Assembly: GCA_964017145.1 (NCBI GenBank)
Contig: OZ024843.1
Coordinates: 2,843,001 to 2,907,000 of the forward strand
DNA: 64,000 nucleotides
Direction of reading: 5' to 3'
Origin: Agrocybe praecox
Lineage: Eukaryota; Basidiomycota; Agaricomycetes; Agaricales; Agrocybaceae
The position numbers and the translations under genes were made by a program. This document shows, in pieces, positions 34,701-46,925 of this stretch (position 1 is its first letter; each line of letters starts with the position of its first letter). The notes under the pieces are model-generated. The model made no database searches. It was not told the DNA's origin and worked only from the letters and a program-made list of their open reading frames with translations.

Positions 34701-35229
34701 GTTGTTATCAATTGTTCGCCTGTCTGCTCCCCGCATGATACGGATCCAGATGGTTGCGAGATCTTTTCTGCCATGTTACGAATACGTGCCTACCTGCGCG
34801 TTTAAATTGCCAAAGGATAATCGGTTCAGCCTTTCCACCTACGTAGCATCGCATTTTTGTCGCACCCCTCATTAGGGGCCCTTGGTTAAATTTAATACGC
34901 GGTTACCGTGTCTACACAGCATAATGAAAGAGTCGATGTGGTGCCTAGATAAAAATGTTCTTCCAAAAAATGAAGTAGAAAACGAAGAAAGAAATAGATC
35001 CATGCAAGAAGTGCCAAAAGAATGCGCTGGATGATAATGGACAACAATCAACCCAAAGAGGCAGCTAAAAGAGTGTGGGTACGACAGGTAAACTGTAACG
35101 ATAGGGTGGAAATTGATTTTGGATGGTATGCAAGGTACAAGTCCGGATGTGGTTCCATGATAGTCTATTGTACAGACAAGAGAAAAAGAAAGAGGCAGAG
35201 AAAAGTTAAAAAAAGGAACGCTGTGTAGA
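34701..35229. other. Convergent intergenic region
   Basis: 3' flanks of the GPATCH11-like gene (+) and the next gene (-). The long minus-strand frame overlapping here is pyrimidine-rich non-coding sequence, not a credible protein. Confidence 0.5.
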
Positions 35230-36125
35230 TCAAGAGGAGGCATCAAGGGTCTGCTTTCGCTTCGTGTTATGGCTTCGGAGAGTGCTAGGTCTCGAGATCC
35301 TGGTGCCAGTGCGTCTGCGAATGAAACGATAATAATCGGTCGTGCCCGTGATGTCGGCAAGTGGTGAACTGTGATCAGCGTCCACGATATCAATATCAGA
35401 TGAAGGGGTATCAGGGAAAGATTCTGAGCTCGCTGAGTGCGGGAGGAGCACTGGGAGACTGGGTATAGAAAAAGGCATCGGAGTAGGCGACGATGACTCG
35501 TATCCACTGTCGGCTGGGTTGAATGTAGGAGAGGTGGGCGATGTGCCCGGGGTTTTGCGACGAACATAGGTGGAAATGGGAGTATCGGCGTTGAGATCAC
35601 TCGACGAGCCGTAGGTATTTACGGTAAGCTTGTTGCGATATCTTCTCGGCCGCGTTTCTGTCGGACGCGAAGGCACAAAGAATGTCTATGAGCGGAGATA
35701 ATAAACGTGAGATTAGCAAAGTCTCTTTGGTAACCAGAAAGCATCACACGTACTGCGCTCATAGGAGAAGACTCAAAATCGGAAGAAGAAGAAACTGAAG
35801 ATAGACTTCCCCGTCTCCTGGTCAAAGACTTTGTAGATAAAAGATAGAATAAGTGATCTTCAAATATGTCAGAAAAAAGGATGCGCACCAAAGCAGGAGA
35901 ATATGGTGAGAAACGCGGCACTCGGACCCTACTAGTCATCTCCCTAATCGATGGGCTTGAGCTGGACCTCGAAGGTGCGATATTGCTTCCTGAGCGAGGG
36001 GAACCGGGCAGTGATGGTGGTTGGGGGGAAGATGAGGACTGCTCCACCGATGAGGATGCGGCAGCCGCTTGCTGTTCCAAGCCCAAGGAAGCCATAAGCT
36101 CTATGAAAGAAGGTAAGGGCGCCAT
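35230..36125 (-). CDS. Hypothetical Ser-rich protein
   Basis: Exons 35754-36125 and 35230-35685 give 275 residues from the ATG at 36125 (MAPLPSFIELMASLGL). I recognise no domain. There is a short hydrophobic start, a serine-rich region, a more ordered patch around RFSPYSPALV..SDIFEDHLFYLLS, several SP/TP sites and a basic C terminus (FIRRRTGTRISRPSTLRSHNTKRK) that could be a nuclear signal. Gene reality is supported by the in-frame intron and the long open frames. Function is unknown. Confidence 0.7.
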
Positions 36126-37217
36126 TGCTGCGAGGTGCGAGGTATTAAAATGAAAGTGAATGTAGGAAAGAACGGATTTGGGGAAGGGCAACGAGCAACC
36201 TTGAAAACTCAAACGAAAAATGAGCCCACCTATAAAGGAGTGTACTTCACCCTAGAGACAACCCACGGTTATGTCGTCAAGTAAAGAGGCTACAATTATC
36301 ACGCCGTGCAAAGCTACACCCATCGTCGTTGTAAAGCTAAAATGGGAGAGTATCAATAAAATGGTCGGCAAGGTGATGCATCTTTCTGCTTTTGGAACCG
36401 CTAAGTACCAGATGAGAGGATATAGCCGGCTGGTTCGCTTTTACAAGGCCATAGTCGTACCGAACACAGAATGAAGATGGTTGCTGCTGTTTGCAGTGCC
36501 GAATCCCGCAAAATCGCGACAAAATCCATTTTATCGTGAACCACAATAAAGAAAAGAAGATCACCATCCCATGGATGATAACAAAAGACACCGGAAACGG
36601 TTGCACCAATCATGCACTGTCACAAAAGACCTTTCTTGTGAAGGTTGGCTGGTTTCCAGCGATGTCATGTCTGAAGCTTTTGAGCGGTCAGGATGTCGTC
36701 CACGGTGGGTTCCAAGTCCGTAAAGGGATTACACAGCCCTCTCGAGCCATACAAGCGTAGCTGCTGGAATCGTGCACGAGTTGATGAACAGGCATCACCT
36801 GTCAGGCCACCGGAAAGTTGATGTCATATCCTGATAGAATAGAGACAGAGAGAGGACGCCTTGTGCATCTGGTTGCTCTGTACACTATATTAGCGAACCT
36901 ACGCCAAGGGGAATTGATTCAACCTCCATTACTTCTATGTAGCAACCCAACGACTACATAGAACTGAGCACCTGTTGTAAACCTGCTATAATACACGGAA
37001 TACAGAGCAGCTGTCATATGCAGAACGTTGTTTGTTTCAAAGAATATTGTTGGCGCCTTTTCCTTGATCAGCTTGGATGTTGCCTGGTAGACAACCGACA
37101 ACGACGACAGGAAAGGTACAACGCAATAACCGCCGCTTATATAAGTCGAGTCCGACACAGCCACGCATCATTTTCTCGTTCAATGCACGCATTATATCTT
37201 GTCTTCTAACGCTCATC
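36126..37217. other. Divergent intergenic region
   Basis: About 1.1 kb between a hypothetical (-) and RPB12 (+). The frame 36491-36760 is open but lacks an ATG start and shows no protein features. A pyrimidine tract at 37165-37215 directly precedes RPB12. Confidence 0.5.
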
Positions 37218-37560
37218 ATGAGTCAACAACAACAACAAGGTGGCGCCCCCAATGGCCTCCAGAATGGAGGTGGGCTAGGCTATCAGTCACAACCTCGGGC
37301 TGAGATGGAATATCTTTGTGCAGGTATGCTGTATTCTAACAGATATTATTCGTTTTGTGCAGCACAGTCTTATGCGAACTTTGCAACTTTAGATTGCGGA
37401 GCTAAGAACGAAATCAGGGCTCGGGATCCCATCCGTTGCAGAGAATGTGGCCACCGCATTTTCTACAAGAAAAGAACAAAGAGGAGTACGTATATGGTTG
37501 CTAAATTAACCGCTGTCCAACTCACTCGTTCTTGTAGTGGTTCAATTCGAAGCTCGGTAA
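37218..37560 (+). CDS. RPB12: RNA polymerases I, II and III shared subunit Rpb12 (ABC10-alpha)
   Basis: Exons 37218-37323, 37393-37485 and 37538-37560 give 73 residues. The zinc ribbon is complete: YLCADCG supplies the first CxxC and IRCRECG the second, 14 residues apart, followed by [18 protein letters not shown], the invariant C terminus of the family. The last exon is only 23 nt. The first 30 residues (Gln/Gly-rich) are a variable extension. It is a structural subunit of all three nuclear RNA polymerases. Confidence 0.96.
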
Positions 37561-38345
37561 CGCGCTTGACCACGTTTTCTCACATCTTGCGCGCACTTCG
37601 ACTCTCATCCTCAATTGTACTCTACCCCGTGTATTCCTAATGTCATTACTGCGCCTGTCAACAGGCAGCCACGAGCTGAACAGGGTCCTTCCGCTCTCCC
37701 ATCTAATTGTTCCTCTGGATGACGCCATTCTATTATCCATCTCGGCATTCCTTCAGAAGTCAATCGATACCCTCAGAAAACAAGCCTGGTAGATGGCGAG
37801 ATTAACTATGCATTTTGCTTGGGTGATTAATGGAAGAGCTAGACTTGGTGGTCTTTTTGTTTTCTTTACAAGGATTCAATGCTATGGATTCTGATTCGCA
37901 TCTATGTGGGAAAGTGTCGAATATCGGCCGACTGCACAATGTTTTCTAGTATCCATCTGAATCTTCTGGTCCATGCAAAGGTTGTTTCCAGTGTACTGCT
38001 GATTCATATTGCGCTTTGAATCTGCAACCAAGGAATACACGATATTTCATGCTTAAGTAACTTGTTATTTCCTGTTACTTTTTATGTAAATCTGTCAATA
38101 TTGCATCAGAGAGCGCCATGGTTATCTGCTTTTGTTTTTGGAAGATGTATTTTCATGATGATGTGCCTTGGAAACTGATTCACTGAACGTTACTGTTACA
38201 AAGTTGTGCCAAGTGACAATAAGAGTATGGGGGCTGTGCCAAAGATTGTATTTGTTGTGCTAAAAGTGTTGATGTAAGCCGCTTTCCGGGTCGGCAACTC
38301 AGACTTCGTAATCTCTCTCACTCAATCTCACTAACTGAACAAGCA
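37561..38345. other. Intergenic region
   Basis: 3' flank of RPB12 and promoter of the bZIP gene, T-rich. No gene recognised. Confidence 0.5.
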
Positions 38346-40181
38346 ATGCCTGAAGGACTGGACCCGAAGTCTCGAGAACGTAGCATATCGGGTGATTTCG
38401 AGGTACAGTGTTCTGCATACATTCGAGGGATCATTAACGCTCAATGAAGATTAGTCTGACTTCGAATCCCATGCTGGGGACTCACATCCTCCAGGCAAGC
38501 CCGGCCGGAAGAAAAATCCCAAGTAAACTCTCCATTTCACTCGTGAATTTGAACGAGGCTAATCCACATCCATATAGCTCACAGGCGGCTCGGCGTGATC
38601 AAAATCGTATTGCTCAACGTGAATTCCGGTTGAGGAAGCAACAACGAGTTCGTCTCGCTTTAGCCAGTTATGCCAATTCGTTGTCACTAATAATCATACA
38701 GATACGGGATCTCGAAGCCCGTGTCGAGATTCTTTCAGGTGGTAAAGATGAAGCTCTCAGCGAAATGCGCAATATGCTCAAAGGTATGTTACTCAAGTGT
38801 GGATAACATTCGTTTTCTACCATAATATTGACCTTGACTTCTTCAGATTTGATGAGCGAAAATCAGACGCTTCGTAATTTACTCAGAAGCTTAGCTTCGT
38901 TCATTGGTGAAGGCGCGGGCGGTATTCTCCCAAAGCTGGGATGGAATCTTGGAGATTTCAACGAATTTATCAACAAGTCGGAGACAGATACTGCATGGGA
39001 AGGCTACAATAAACGAAAGAAAGGTCAGACCAGTGCAGAGAGCTCCAGTTCGGGACAGAAACGTCCTGCTGATAGCGATTCTTTGAATCCTTCGGCCAAA
39101 AAGTCGCGCAACGACAGTATCGACGGCGACGGCACTCATAACAACTATTCAATGATGGGCTCGCTCTCTAATACTTCTCTTCCACCATCTTCTTCCTTGT
39201 ATAATGCACCTCCCAGAAATCAAGAACGGAATGGAATGTTTTCCGATCTCCTACGATCAAATGGCTCCCCCATGTTCATTCCGAACTCAGCAACACCAAA
39301 TTCTTCAACGTATCCTGGTTCATCTAGTTCCAACCTCGACGGATATCCGCCAACGTATATGCCTGGAGTTAACCTTAATATGGACCAGAATCTTTCTCCT
39401 CCATCTTACGACTCTCCAGCTTCTGCGCCTCTTTCACAGCAGAGACTACAGCAAGGGAATCAACCAGTAGATGCCTCGAATTCGGATGAAATTGAACCTG
39501 ACGATGACCCAAAGAAAAATGAAGCATATAAACTAATTCAGTAAGCATTTTTGGCATGTATTGTGGAGAGGACTTCAGCTGACAAATTCATTCAGATACC
39601 ACTTGGAAAACTACAAAAGGAATTCGTCATATTGCTTGCCAGCATCACTTCGACCTACGGCCATACAAAGGTGATTAATCTGTTCCAGCTCAGTATGCCA
39701 CTATTCTAACTAGTTGCATAGGACTATACCCCATGGTTTGTGACTCGAAAGCCTTCTATTTGGCACGACTTGTTAATCAATGTTTCAGAGAGCGTCGTCG
39801 ACTGTGTTTTGCACCCAGAACTCCGTGATCGCATAATCGTGAATAGAAGTACGTAGGAATAATTTCCTGGCCCCTCTGTTTCTCCTAAACTTCTTTTACC
39901 TTAGATCGACTCGACCTCGTCGACTTTATGTTGGATCATCGTCGAGAGGTCAGAATTCACGGGGATGATGTCTTGGCTCATACCAACTGGGAATTGGGCG
40001 AAAACTTCATTCGAAAGTACAGGTAATACTTATTTCGCATATATTCGTCGTAACTTGTTGACACATTATCTTCTACAGTTATCTGATTGATGCGGCCGTG
40101 CTAAACGTCACGAATCGATGGAGAAGGGAAAGAGGTGACCCCGAGTTAGCGCTGCCTGAAAGCAATGAACGGTCAGGTTGA
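38346..40181 (+). CDS. AP-1-like bZIP transcription factor with DUF3425 domain
   Basis: The first exon (38346-38402) encodes MPEGLDPKSRERSISGDFE and is followed by several short introns. The basic region reads RRDQNRIAQREFRLRKQQR, with the Yap/AP-1 signature NxxAQxxFR, then the leucine-zipper part IRDLEARVEILSGGKDEA and further heptads into DLMSENQTLRNLL. The middle is Ser/Asn/Pro-rich and disordered. The C terminus matches DUF3425: CVLHPELRDRIIVN, DLVDFMLDH, VRIHGDDVLAHTNWELGENF and NRWRRERGDPEL. bZIP-DUF3425 proteins are nuclear DNA-binding regulators, often linked to stress or secondary metabolism. Target genes are unknown. Stop at 40179-40181; only 153 bases from the convergent uS14m gene. 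Confidence 0.9.
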
Positions 40182-40334
40182 TGGATTGTTATTCTCTAAG
40201 TCTGAGTGAAGGAGTTCTCTCCGCCTGTATTTAAATTATGTAGTTTGATTATTGTCGTAGCTGTTGTCATGAGGTGTTATTTTATTTTATTCATCAGGAG
40301 TATTCCAAGATACATGCCTTACATTTACAGCATA

Positions 40335-40694
40335 TTACCAGCATGCCTTTTTTACGCCAGGAATCTCGCCCTTCAAGGCTTTCAGACGGAATTGGAACTA
40401 TGAAGACAAATAAGTTAGAACGAAACAGGAAACTCGATGCTTGACTACACTCACTCTGGAAAGACCAAACTCTGAAATGATACCCCTTCCTTTCCCGGAC
40501 TCTATACAACGATTCTTCACGGTAGTTGGACGTGTATAGCGGCCAAAAGTGTTCAACTGCAGTTGGGCATGATGACGGACTTGAGGAGACAGTGTTTCGT
40601 TCCGGGCAATGAAAAGGTACGCTCGTCGAGCAATTTCATTCACGTGGACGCCATGGCGAGCTTTCATATCCCGAAGTACTCTTATGTTGGGCAT
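40335..40694 (-). CDS. MRP2: Mitochondrial ribosomal protein uS14m
   Basis: Exons 40455-40694 and 40335-40397 give 100 residues. Conserved core: HHAQLQLNTFGRYTRP, then VKNRCIESGKGRGIISEFGL and, across the splice, SRFQFRLKALKGEIPGVKKACW. The tail ending GxxPGxxKAxW is characteristic of bacterial and mitochondrial S14. The zinc-binding cysteines of some S14 proteins are absent, as in yeast Mrp2. It is a component of the head of the mitochondrial small subunit. The start ATG (MPNIRVLRDM) is chosen because it gives the usual length. Confidence 0.93.
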
Positions 40695-40971
40695 TTTGTG
40701 CGTCTGTGGTCGTTGATGAGCCGAGTTAAAAGTACTAAAGTAGTTTCAGCAATTCACGTTTAATGGCAAGGCTTCGCACAACATATGTAAACACGGCCCA
40801 AATCGGAATCGCGTTACCTAAATTACTTTACTCTCTAACTTCCACCGTTCAGTGAGCGTTTATCACGCATCCAGAAGATTAGTGAGGCCAGATAGATATG
40901 GATATATGCTAGGTATGTCTCCCACTGATATCGCTTGAATTTAACCCTAAATCTTCATGGTTAGACATAGA

Positions 40972-41199
40972 ATGTCCATTTACAAAGTTCTTCGTCTAAC
41001 GCAACGTCGCTCATTCGTTTCCTCGCTTTTCGGGCTCACATTTTTCGCTGCGTGTCTGACGGTCTCCGCGTCCAACATTCTTCCATGCCCAGTCAGACCT
41101 GAAAGAGGTCGATTTGCAGATAGCGAAGTTGAAAGTCTGTCGGAAAAAAAGGTGGCAAAACGGCCTCGAAGATGGATCGAGGAAAAAGTCCCGCAATGA
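40972..41199 (+). CDS. Small single-span membrane protein, probably mitochondrial
   Basis: 75 residues from the ATG at 40972; an in-frame ATG at 40957 would add five. The N terminus is basic and without acidic residues (MSIYKVLRLTQRRSF), then a hydrophobic segment (SSLFGLTFFAACLTVSAS), then ILPCPVRPERGRFAD and a charged tail. This resembles small inner-membrane assembly factors, but I do not recognise the family. A likely 5' UTR intron ends just upstream (…TTAG before ACATAG). Codon use looks coding. Function unknown. Confidence 0.55.
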   Translation: MSIYKVLRLTQRRSFVSSLFGLTFFAACLTVSASNILPCPVRPERGRFADSEVESLSEKKVAKRPRRWIEEKVPQ

Positions 41200-41430
41200 A
41201 CAAAATACCTATCCATCACAATACCTCCCCGACACACACGCACACATATCAAATATTGTACACTTCAATATCCGACACACAAATTCATACAAATACCACG
41301 CGTTTTACTGGAATATCCCTCCTGCATCCGTATTTTCTAATCTTAGGAGGACGAACCATAGAAGAAATCGCAACATTTTTCAATGTTTATGGTGTTTAAT
41401 ACAAATACAAATGTTATTGTACAACGCGCA

Positions 41431-44281
41431 TTAATCGCGTCCATCTTCGCCCCCACCATTTTCCTGATCCTGTCGCGCAGTCGCAGCAGGAGTCCCACTG
41501 TTGACAAACCATTTGTCAGGACGACGACAAAATATGAAGAAATATAGAGGATGACATACGGAAGCACACTTTCTTGGATTGGCAAGGAGGCAAGGAAACC
41601 CAGGGCAGATAGAACAGCTTGGAATAAAAATACGACGCGTAAGGCGTCGGCATAGGAGTCCACAGCTGCTTTTCGCAGATGGGGCTCTAACTTGGGTATA
41701 ATTTCTGCGGCATGTCTGCATTATTCTTGCTCAACATTTTGTCAAGTTGATAGAAAAGTTTAAATGCACCTTATATCATATATAATCTAAATGATATTCA
41801 TTGAGTATGGATATTCGGATATTTTGACTGTGCGTCTACGTACTTGGATAGCATCGGGTCCTGTGATTCGTTCTCTCAATTTTCGTAGCAAGACGGCTTG
41901 TAAAATTGCCCCGCTCAAGCTGACGCCAAGGACTTGTCCCGTCGTTCTGAAAAGGTAAGTAACTGCAAGAGAATTTTAAAATCAAATTGGGATCCATACT
42001 TTGTCGCCAGAGAACCACGTACTTCCAGTAGCGACAGCCATGTCTTCCTTGTACACGCCAACGATCATAGCCTACTCATACGAAGAGAGAAAGAGGAAAA
42101 AGGCCGGGACAGGCATCGTTCAGACAAAATGCAACCATAGATATCTTCATGATAGGAGAAACGGAACAGGAACGTACAATCAGTGTACTGGTAATGAAAC
42201 TAGCCATTCCAAACCCTTGGGGAATTAAATCAATCCATAGGTGGAATTGCGACGATGATTCATTCCAACAAGCAGCAGATAACATCGCGAAAATAGACAT
42301 CAGAGCAGATATCAGCGTCAGGGTGTACAGTTTCCCGGTCTTTCGCATGATCCTGGTAGTTGGCGGAGTCAGATCTATGAAAAGGTCCAGGTTGCATTAA
42401 TGCTTACCATCCTGCAAAGACGCTCCCAGTGGATATAGCAAACTGAAGGCAATCAGAAAGGCAATAGGGTAGAGGAAGATGATTTATTCACCGAATGCGG
42501 GAGTAGGTGTAGACCTGTGATATAATGGTAAGTCGTTGGGCTATAATTAAGGAAACAAAGGAGCGTTTACCTGCTTCAGCGGCAGAGTTTAGTCTGACAG
42601 CCTCAAAGTACTGTTATACCCTATAATTTCAGCGTGGGTACCATGGGGTACCATTAAGACTTACAAGGGGAGCGTTGTAGAGCTGGAAACGCGTGAAAGA
42701 ATTAGATTGACAAGAAATCAATGAAATTGATAGGACGGCAACTAACCATTGAAAAGGCGGACATGCTCATGAACAAATTGGACATCGACACCGCTAGTGG
42801 GGTCCTCTGGGTGATAAGACGTAAAGGCATGACAGGAAAGGGGGCCCAATATTTTTCTACCAGGACGAACAAAAAGCCAAAAACGACACTCGAAGCAAGA
42901 AGAATCACGATTATGGGATCCGACCATGCCATTTCCTCAGTGGATTTGAGACTGAATCCCAGAAGAAGACATCCGACTGCTCCAACAAGCGTCAGAGACC
43001 CAAGATAGTCGATACGACGTAGTTTGTCGGACAACCTTTGATTTTGGACCTCGTCTGGAAGCTTGATATTAACCTTGATCGCGACGAGAACAAAGCTGAA
43101 GAGCAGTATAGGGGCCTGCAAAGAGATGGGATAGCGTTCGGTAAGCTTCAGATGAGTGGTATACCAACGGATCAACAAAACTGACCTGCATGTAGAATGC
43201 GCTTCGCCTAACGGATGTAAAAAGTTTAAATTTAAACTATACGCAGGGAGTAGATGAGGGGGAAGGACTCACCAGCCAAACGTGTCATTTATCCATCCGC
43301 CAAGTGGACCACCCAAACCTGCACCAAGGCCGAACAATCTGGAGAACAAGGACAGTTCAACACACGTCCATTCTCGCGTTTAGTTCACTATCACAGAAAG
43401 GAACCCACATATTTGCCATCCCTTGGTACAAGCCGCGTTGTTTACTATGCCATATAGATTCAGCCAGCTATATTAGAAGAGGAATAGGCGCTTACAGCGG
43501 AATAAAATCTGTCACCGTGATACTGGATACTAAACAACACGTCGATTGTTAGGCATCGGGGGACACGCCACAGACACAAAAACCACATGTGATGCGCACC
43601 TGTCATGACTCTGTATAGTCATAGATGAGAATATAGATCAAGAGGAATCTTTTGATGGAGAATGTACTGACCCTCCACCTCCCATCCCAGCAATAGCACG
43701 GGCGGCAATGAGCGCATTCATGGACGGTGCCATACCGCAGAATATCGTCCCGGATCCTGTGTTATCTGGCTATTAGATTGGCTCGTTATCTAATTTATCA
43801 ATCTCACCAAAGAGTGACAGTGCCAGCAGCATTGCCCCTTTACGGCCAAGGATATCAGCTAGTCGTCCTGATTTGCAGAGTGAGTATATGGGTGCTTTGA
43901 CGCGACGAACTGGTTTTGCTCACCATATAGAGGTGTGAAACAACACACAGACAGTAGGTAGGACGTGCCAATATACGACGATTGATTCGAGGCATTGAAT
44001 TCACTTCCGATTGGTGTCAGTAGAGTTGCCACGACGGTTCCTGTTTGGAGAGTTGAGTGAAAGGATGGAGAGCCTCTAAATATGGGTTGCAAACCATCAA
44101 AAGCGCCCAAGAGAACGGCAGACCACAGGGCAGCAAGGATCCAACATATATCGGCTTTGGAGAACCTGTTTGGAGGCGTTGAGACTGGCGGGTTGACGTC
44201 ATCCGTAGAGTGATAGGAAGGAGGCCTTTCTGTGAGGAGGGAACTTGTCTCAATAGAAGGAGGCCTACGCTCTACGGACAT
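41431..44281 (-). CDS. MFS transporter of the DHA2 / vacuolar basic amino acid (Fnx/VBA) type
   Basis: The start at 44281 (MSVERRPPSIETSSLL) precedes a Ser/Pro-rich cytosolic N terminus. The first helix begins WILAALWSAVLLGAFDGTVV. Motif A is GRLADILGRKGAM. About fourteen hydrophobic helices can be followed through many short introns, including GGPLGGWINDTFGWR, LLFSFVLVAIKV, YLGSLTLVGAVGCLLLGF, FVLVEKYWAPFPVMPLRL and GVSLSGAILQAVLL. Fourteen helices plus this motif set match the DHA2 drug:H+ antiporters and the related fungal vacuolar amino acid importers Fnx1/Vba. Substrate cannot be told from sequence. C terminus is polar and short. Confidence 0.9.
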
Positions 44282-45292
44282 CAGAGGGGATTCAGGAAAC
44301 CCGGAGTGTAATTCCTCTGGAGCTTTATAGGTTTTGCGTGTACCTCGCGTTTTTCCCAAATTCCCGTCCCGTTCGTGACAAATTGCACAGGTTGAAACAC
44401 AGCGACGGTATAAGCGAAACCAGAATTTGGATGGATGAAAAGGGAACCCGAGAGGGGGGTATTACTGCATGAACATTCTTTGACTATGGTTTTTTTTTGC
44501 AATTTCGCATGTCTGTGGCCTGAAATCTCAACCTTTGCTCGCCAAATATCCGTTACTGTCGGTGGCCTAGCCGGCTCGGTATGTCCCACCGGCCGAATTC
44601 CGACATAAACGGTAACCCACTTCCTCCAGATCTCATCCTCTCGCCGGGCGCGCGCATTTTTTCTCAAAAGAAATATTCTTTCCTGGACATATAACAACGT
44701 CATATTCTACCATCTCGCTTTTCAGTAAATTCTGACGTACTGCAATTCAACAATTTTTTGCGTGTGGCGTCTAAACCATTCTATATTTTATCGCCATCGA
44801 TCAACTCAATTGCTACGATGCTGCTGTATATGTCCGTCCGGTTTGGGCCTCCTTTCTCGGGTGCTTACACTCCTCTTTTTTTCTCTGGCCAGGGCCAGCG
44901 TGCGAGCCAACGGGCGGTTAAGAGGGAGAGGATCTATGCGCTTTTGTGACTCCTTTTCCCGGCTCTACGTTTGCTAATCTTCCGATGAATCGCGTCTCCG
45001 CAGCGGCGTAGCATAGCAATGAAGAGGGGAGCTTGAATTGGAATCCGAAATCCGAGTGATGAATTTTATTTTTCTTTCGCTTTCTATCCATAGGCCAAAA
45101 CTCTAGCTTGAGACCAGTATAGGCGTCTTCTTCCCTGAGGGAGCAAGAGAAAATCAGTTCCCACAATAGACCATCTGTTCTTACGCCGCCCAAGGAAAAC
45201 TGGAATATTTCATTCCAAGGGGGATGAGGAAGAACCAGCTGAGGTCAATTGACCTCGAGCGAGTGACTATATGGGCTATCCAGGGACAGAAG

Positions 45293-45622
45293 TTAACAAT
45301 CAGAAAAGTGTCCGATGAGGTATTTCCCCCTCGAAATCATAAAATGAGACCAAAGTGTATGATCTGCTGTGCTGACCTTGAATTTTTGAATGATTTGGGA
45401 ATAAAAGTGGCATTATGACAGATGATTTAGGCAAAAGAGTGATGATAACAGTACCTTGAATTGGACCGAATTACTCTTCTGCTCGAAAACAGCAGCGCAG
45501 AGTTGATCTCTGGGTGGACGATCAAAATCGGCCGTCCCCAGGTGCACACATTTCGCCATACTAGATCTTCTTTTTTTCAGTCGAGAAGAAATACAAAGGA
45601 AGGAGAATGAGGCCATTGGCAT
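45293..45622 (-). CDS. Candidate small protein, two exons
   Basis: Exons 45455-45622 and 45293-45376 join in frame through a GTACTG-to-CAAG intron of 78 nt, giving 83 residues from the ATG at 45622, or 62 from the ATG at 45559 (MAKCVHLGTADFDRPPRDQL). No domain recognised. Support is codon pattern and the clean splice only; it could be chance. Confidence 0.3.
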
Positions 45623-45839
45623 GGCATGTCAGGCTATCCCATCTTGAGGCGTAATGGGCGAAGAGATTGAACCAGAACCACCACCAGCCGCACGTTTTCC
45701 GCCGGCCGTAAGCCGAACTTTCCTTCCACAGGCTGACCGAAACGAGCAGCGACTAATTAGCTACTTTCCACGGGCACGCGATCTAGCGCGCTTGCTCTGC
45801 CTGCCAGGGAGCCGATATATATAACGAAAACAGGTCAAT

Positions 45840-45865
45840 ATGAGATGGAAAGGCATCCATCTCAT
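45840..45865. repeat. Hairpin, 10-bp perfect stem
   Basis: ATGAGATGGA (45840-45849) pairs with TCCATCTCAT (45856-45865), loop AAGGCA. It lies about 15 bases downstream of a TATATATAA box (45816-45824), so it would sit at or near the start of any transcript driven by it. Confidence 0.6.
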
Positions 45866-46916
45866 TCTATGAGGCTTTAATAAACACGATCCAATTCGTG
45901 GTTTTTTTCCATGGCTGTCAGGACTTGCGTATCAGAAGACGCAATTAACATATAAAAAAAGAAGATGGAGAAAGGTATGTCATACGGGAACAGAATGAAA
46001 AATAGAATACGACCTTTAAAAAATGGGAAAAAAACAATGAAATCCTAAATCATACCGTAAGAGGTTCTAGCGAGGTTTTTCTGCACATCCCATTTGCAAT
46101 GTGTGAGAATCTAACAGAGTGCGATCCTGCAGGAACAGTAGGAATGACGCACCTCTGCTGACTATAATCCGATGTGCCCTCAAAAGTTGTGTTGAATAAC
46201 CTCGTAGTTTTTCCAAGGAAAGATATTTTCATTACCACCAACTTTTCGGGACGCCCAAAGTTTCCTTATAGCACAGAGCACTCCCGAATTCCGGTAAGAT
46301 CAGGTCATTTAGAAAGGGACCTGGGCAGATGATGATGCCTAGATAGTAAAATGGTGCCTCATGATCCACAGGATTTCAGGAGAGAAAGGGGTATGATAGG
46401 GATTTACTTCCTTCACTTCGTCACCTTGGTTTATTACATATATTTGGTAAGCCTAAACTCTGACTTGCAAGGGTCAAACGCGAGCTCACCGGCAGTAGCA
46501 AGAAATTACATCCTTTCGCCTTTAGCATGGACGAAGAAAGTCCATTTGCGAATTGACGAGACCAGGGACGTCATGCGAGAGCATAAATCCGCGATGTTAT
46601 AGGGATTTGCATAATGAAAAATGAACGCCCATCGCCGACTGTATGTATGCAAATTTTCTCTGCTCTGGATGCGGTATCGCCTCACGTCAGAAGGCAGAAA
46701 CACTGGGTATTGCATGACGCGATGATGCCGCCGAGAGCTGAATACGTCTGATGGATAGTTCTTTTCCTTTTTCACCTTTTCGCGTGTTCTAATCGATATT
46801 ACACAGTCACTCCAGTCCCTGATAGACACAGACTATCCGTTCTATCCGTAGCGCGCTGGAGCGGAGTTTATTAAGAGCATTCGATCTGCAGATTCTTTGT
46901 TCGGGACTTGGAGCAG

Positions 46917-46925
46917 TATAAAAAG
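46917..46925 (+). promoter_or_regulatory. Orphan TATA box
   Basis: TATAAAAAG, a perfect consensus, is followed by no ORF longer than about 15 codons for several hundred bases. It may drive a non-coding or spliced 5' leader for the kinase gene about 900 bases downstream. Confidence 0.4.

Noticed and set aside
34872..35600. 242-codon minus-strand frame
   Set aside because: Its upper part overlaps the real coding exon of the 35230-36125 gene in another frame, and the lower part is pyrimidine-rich 3' flank.
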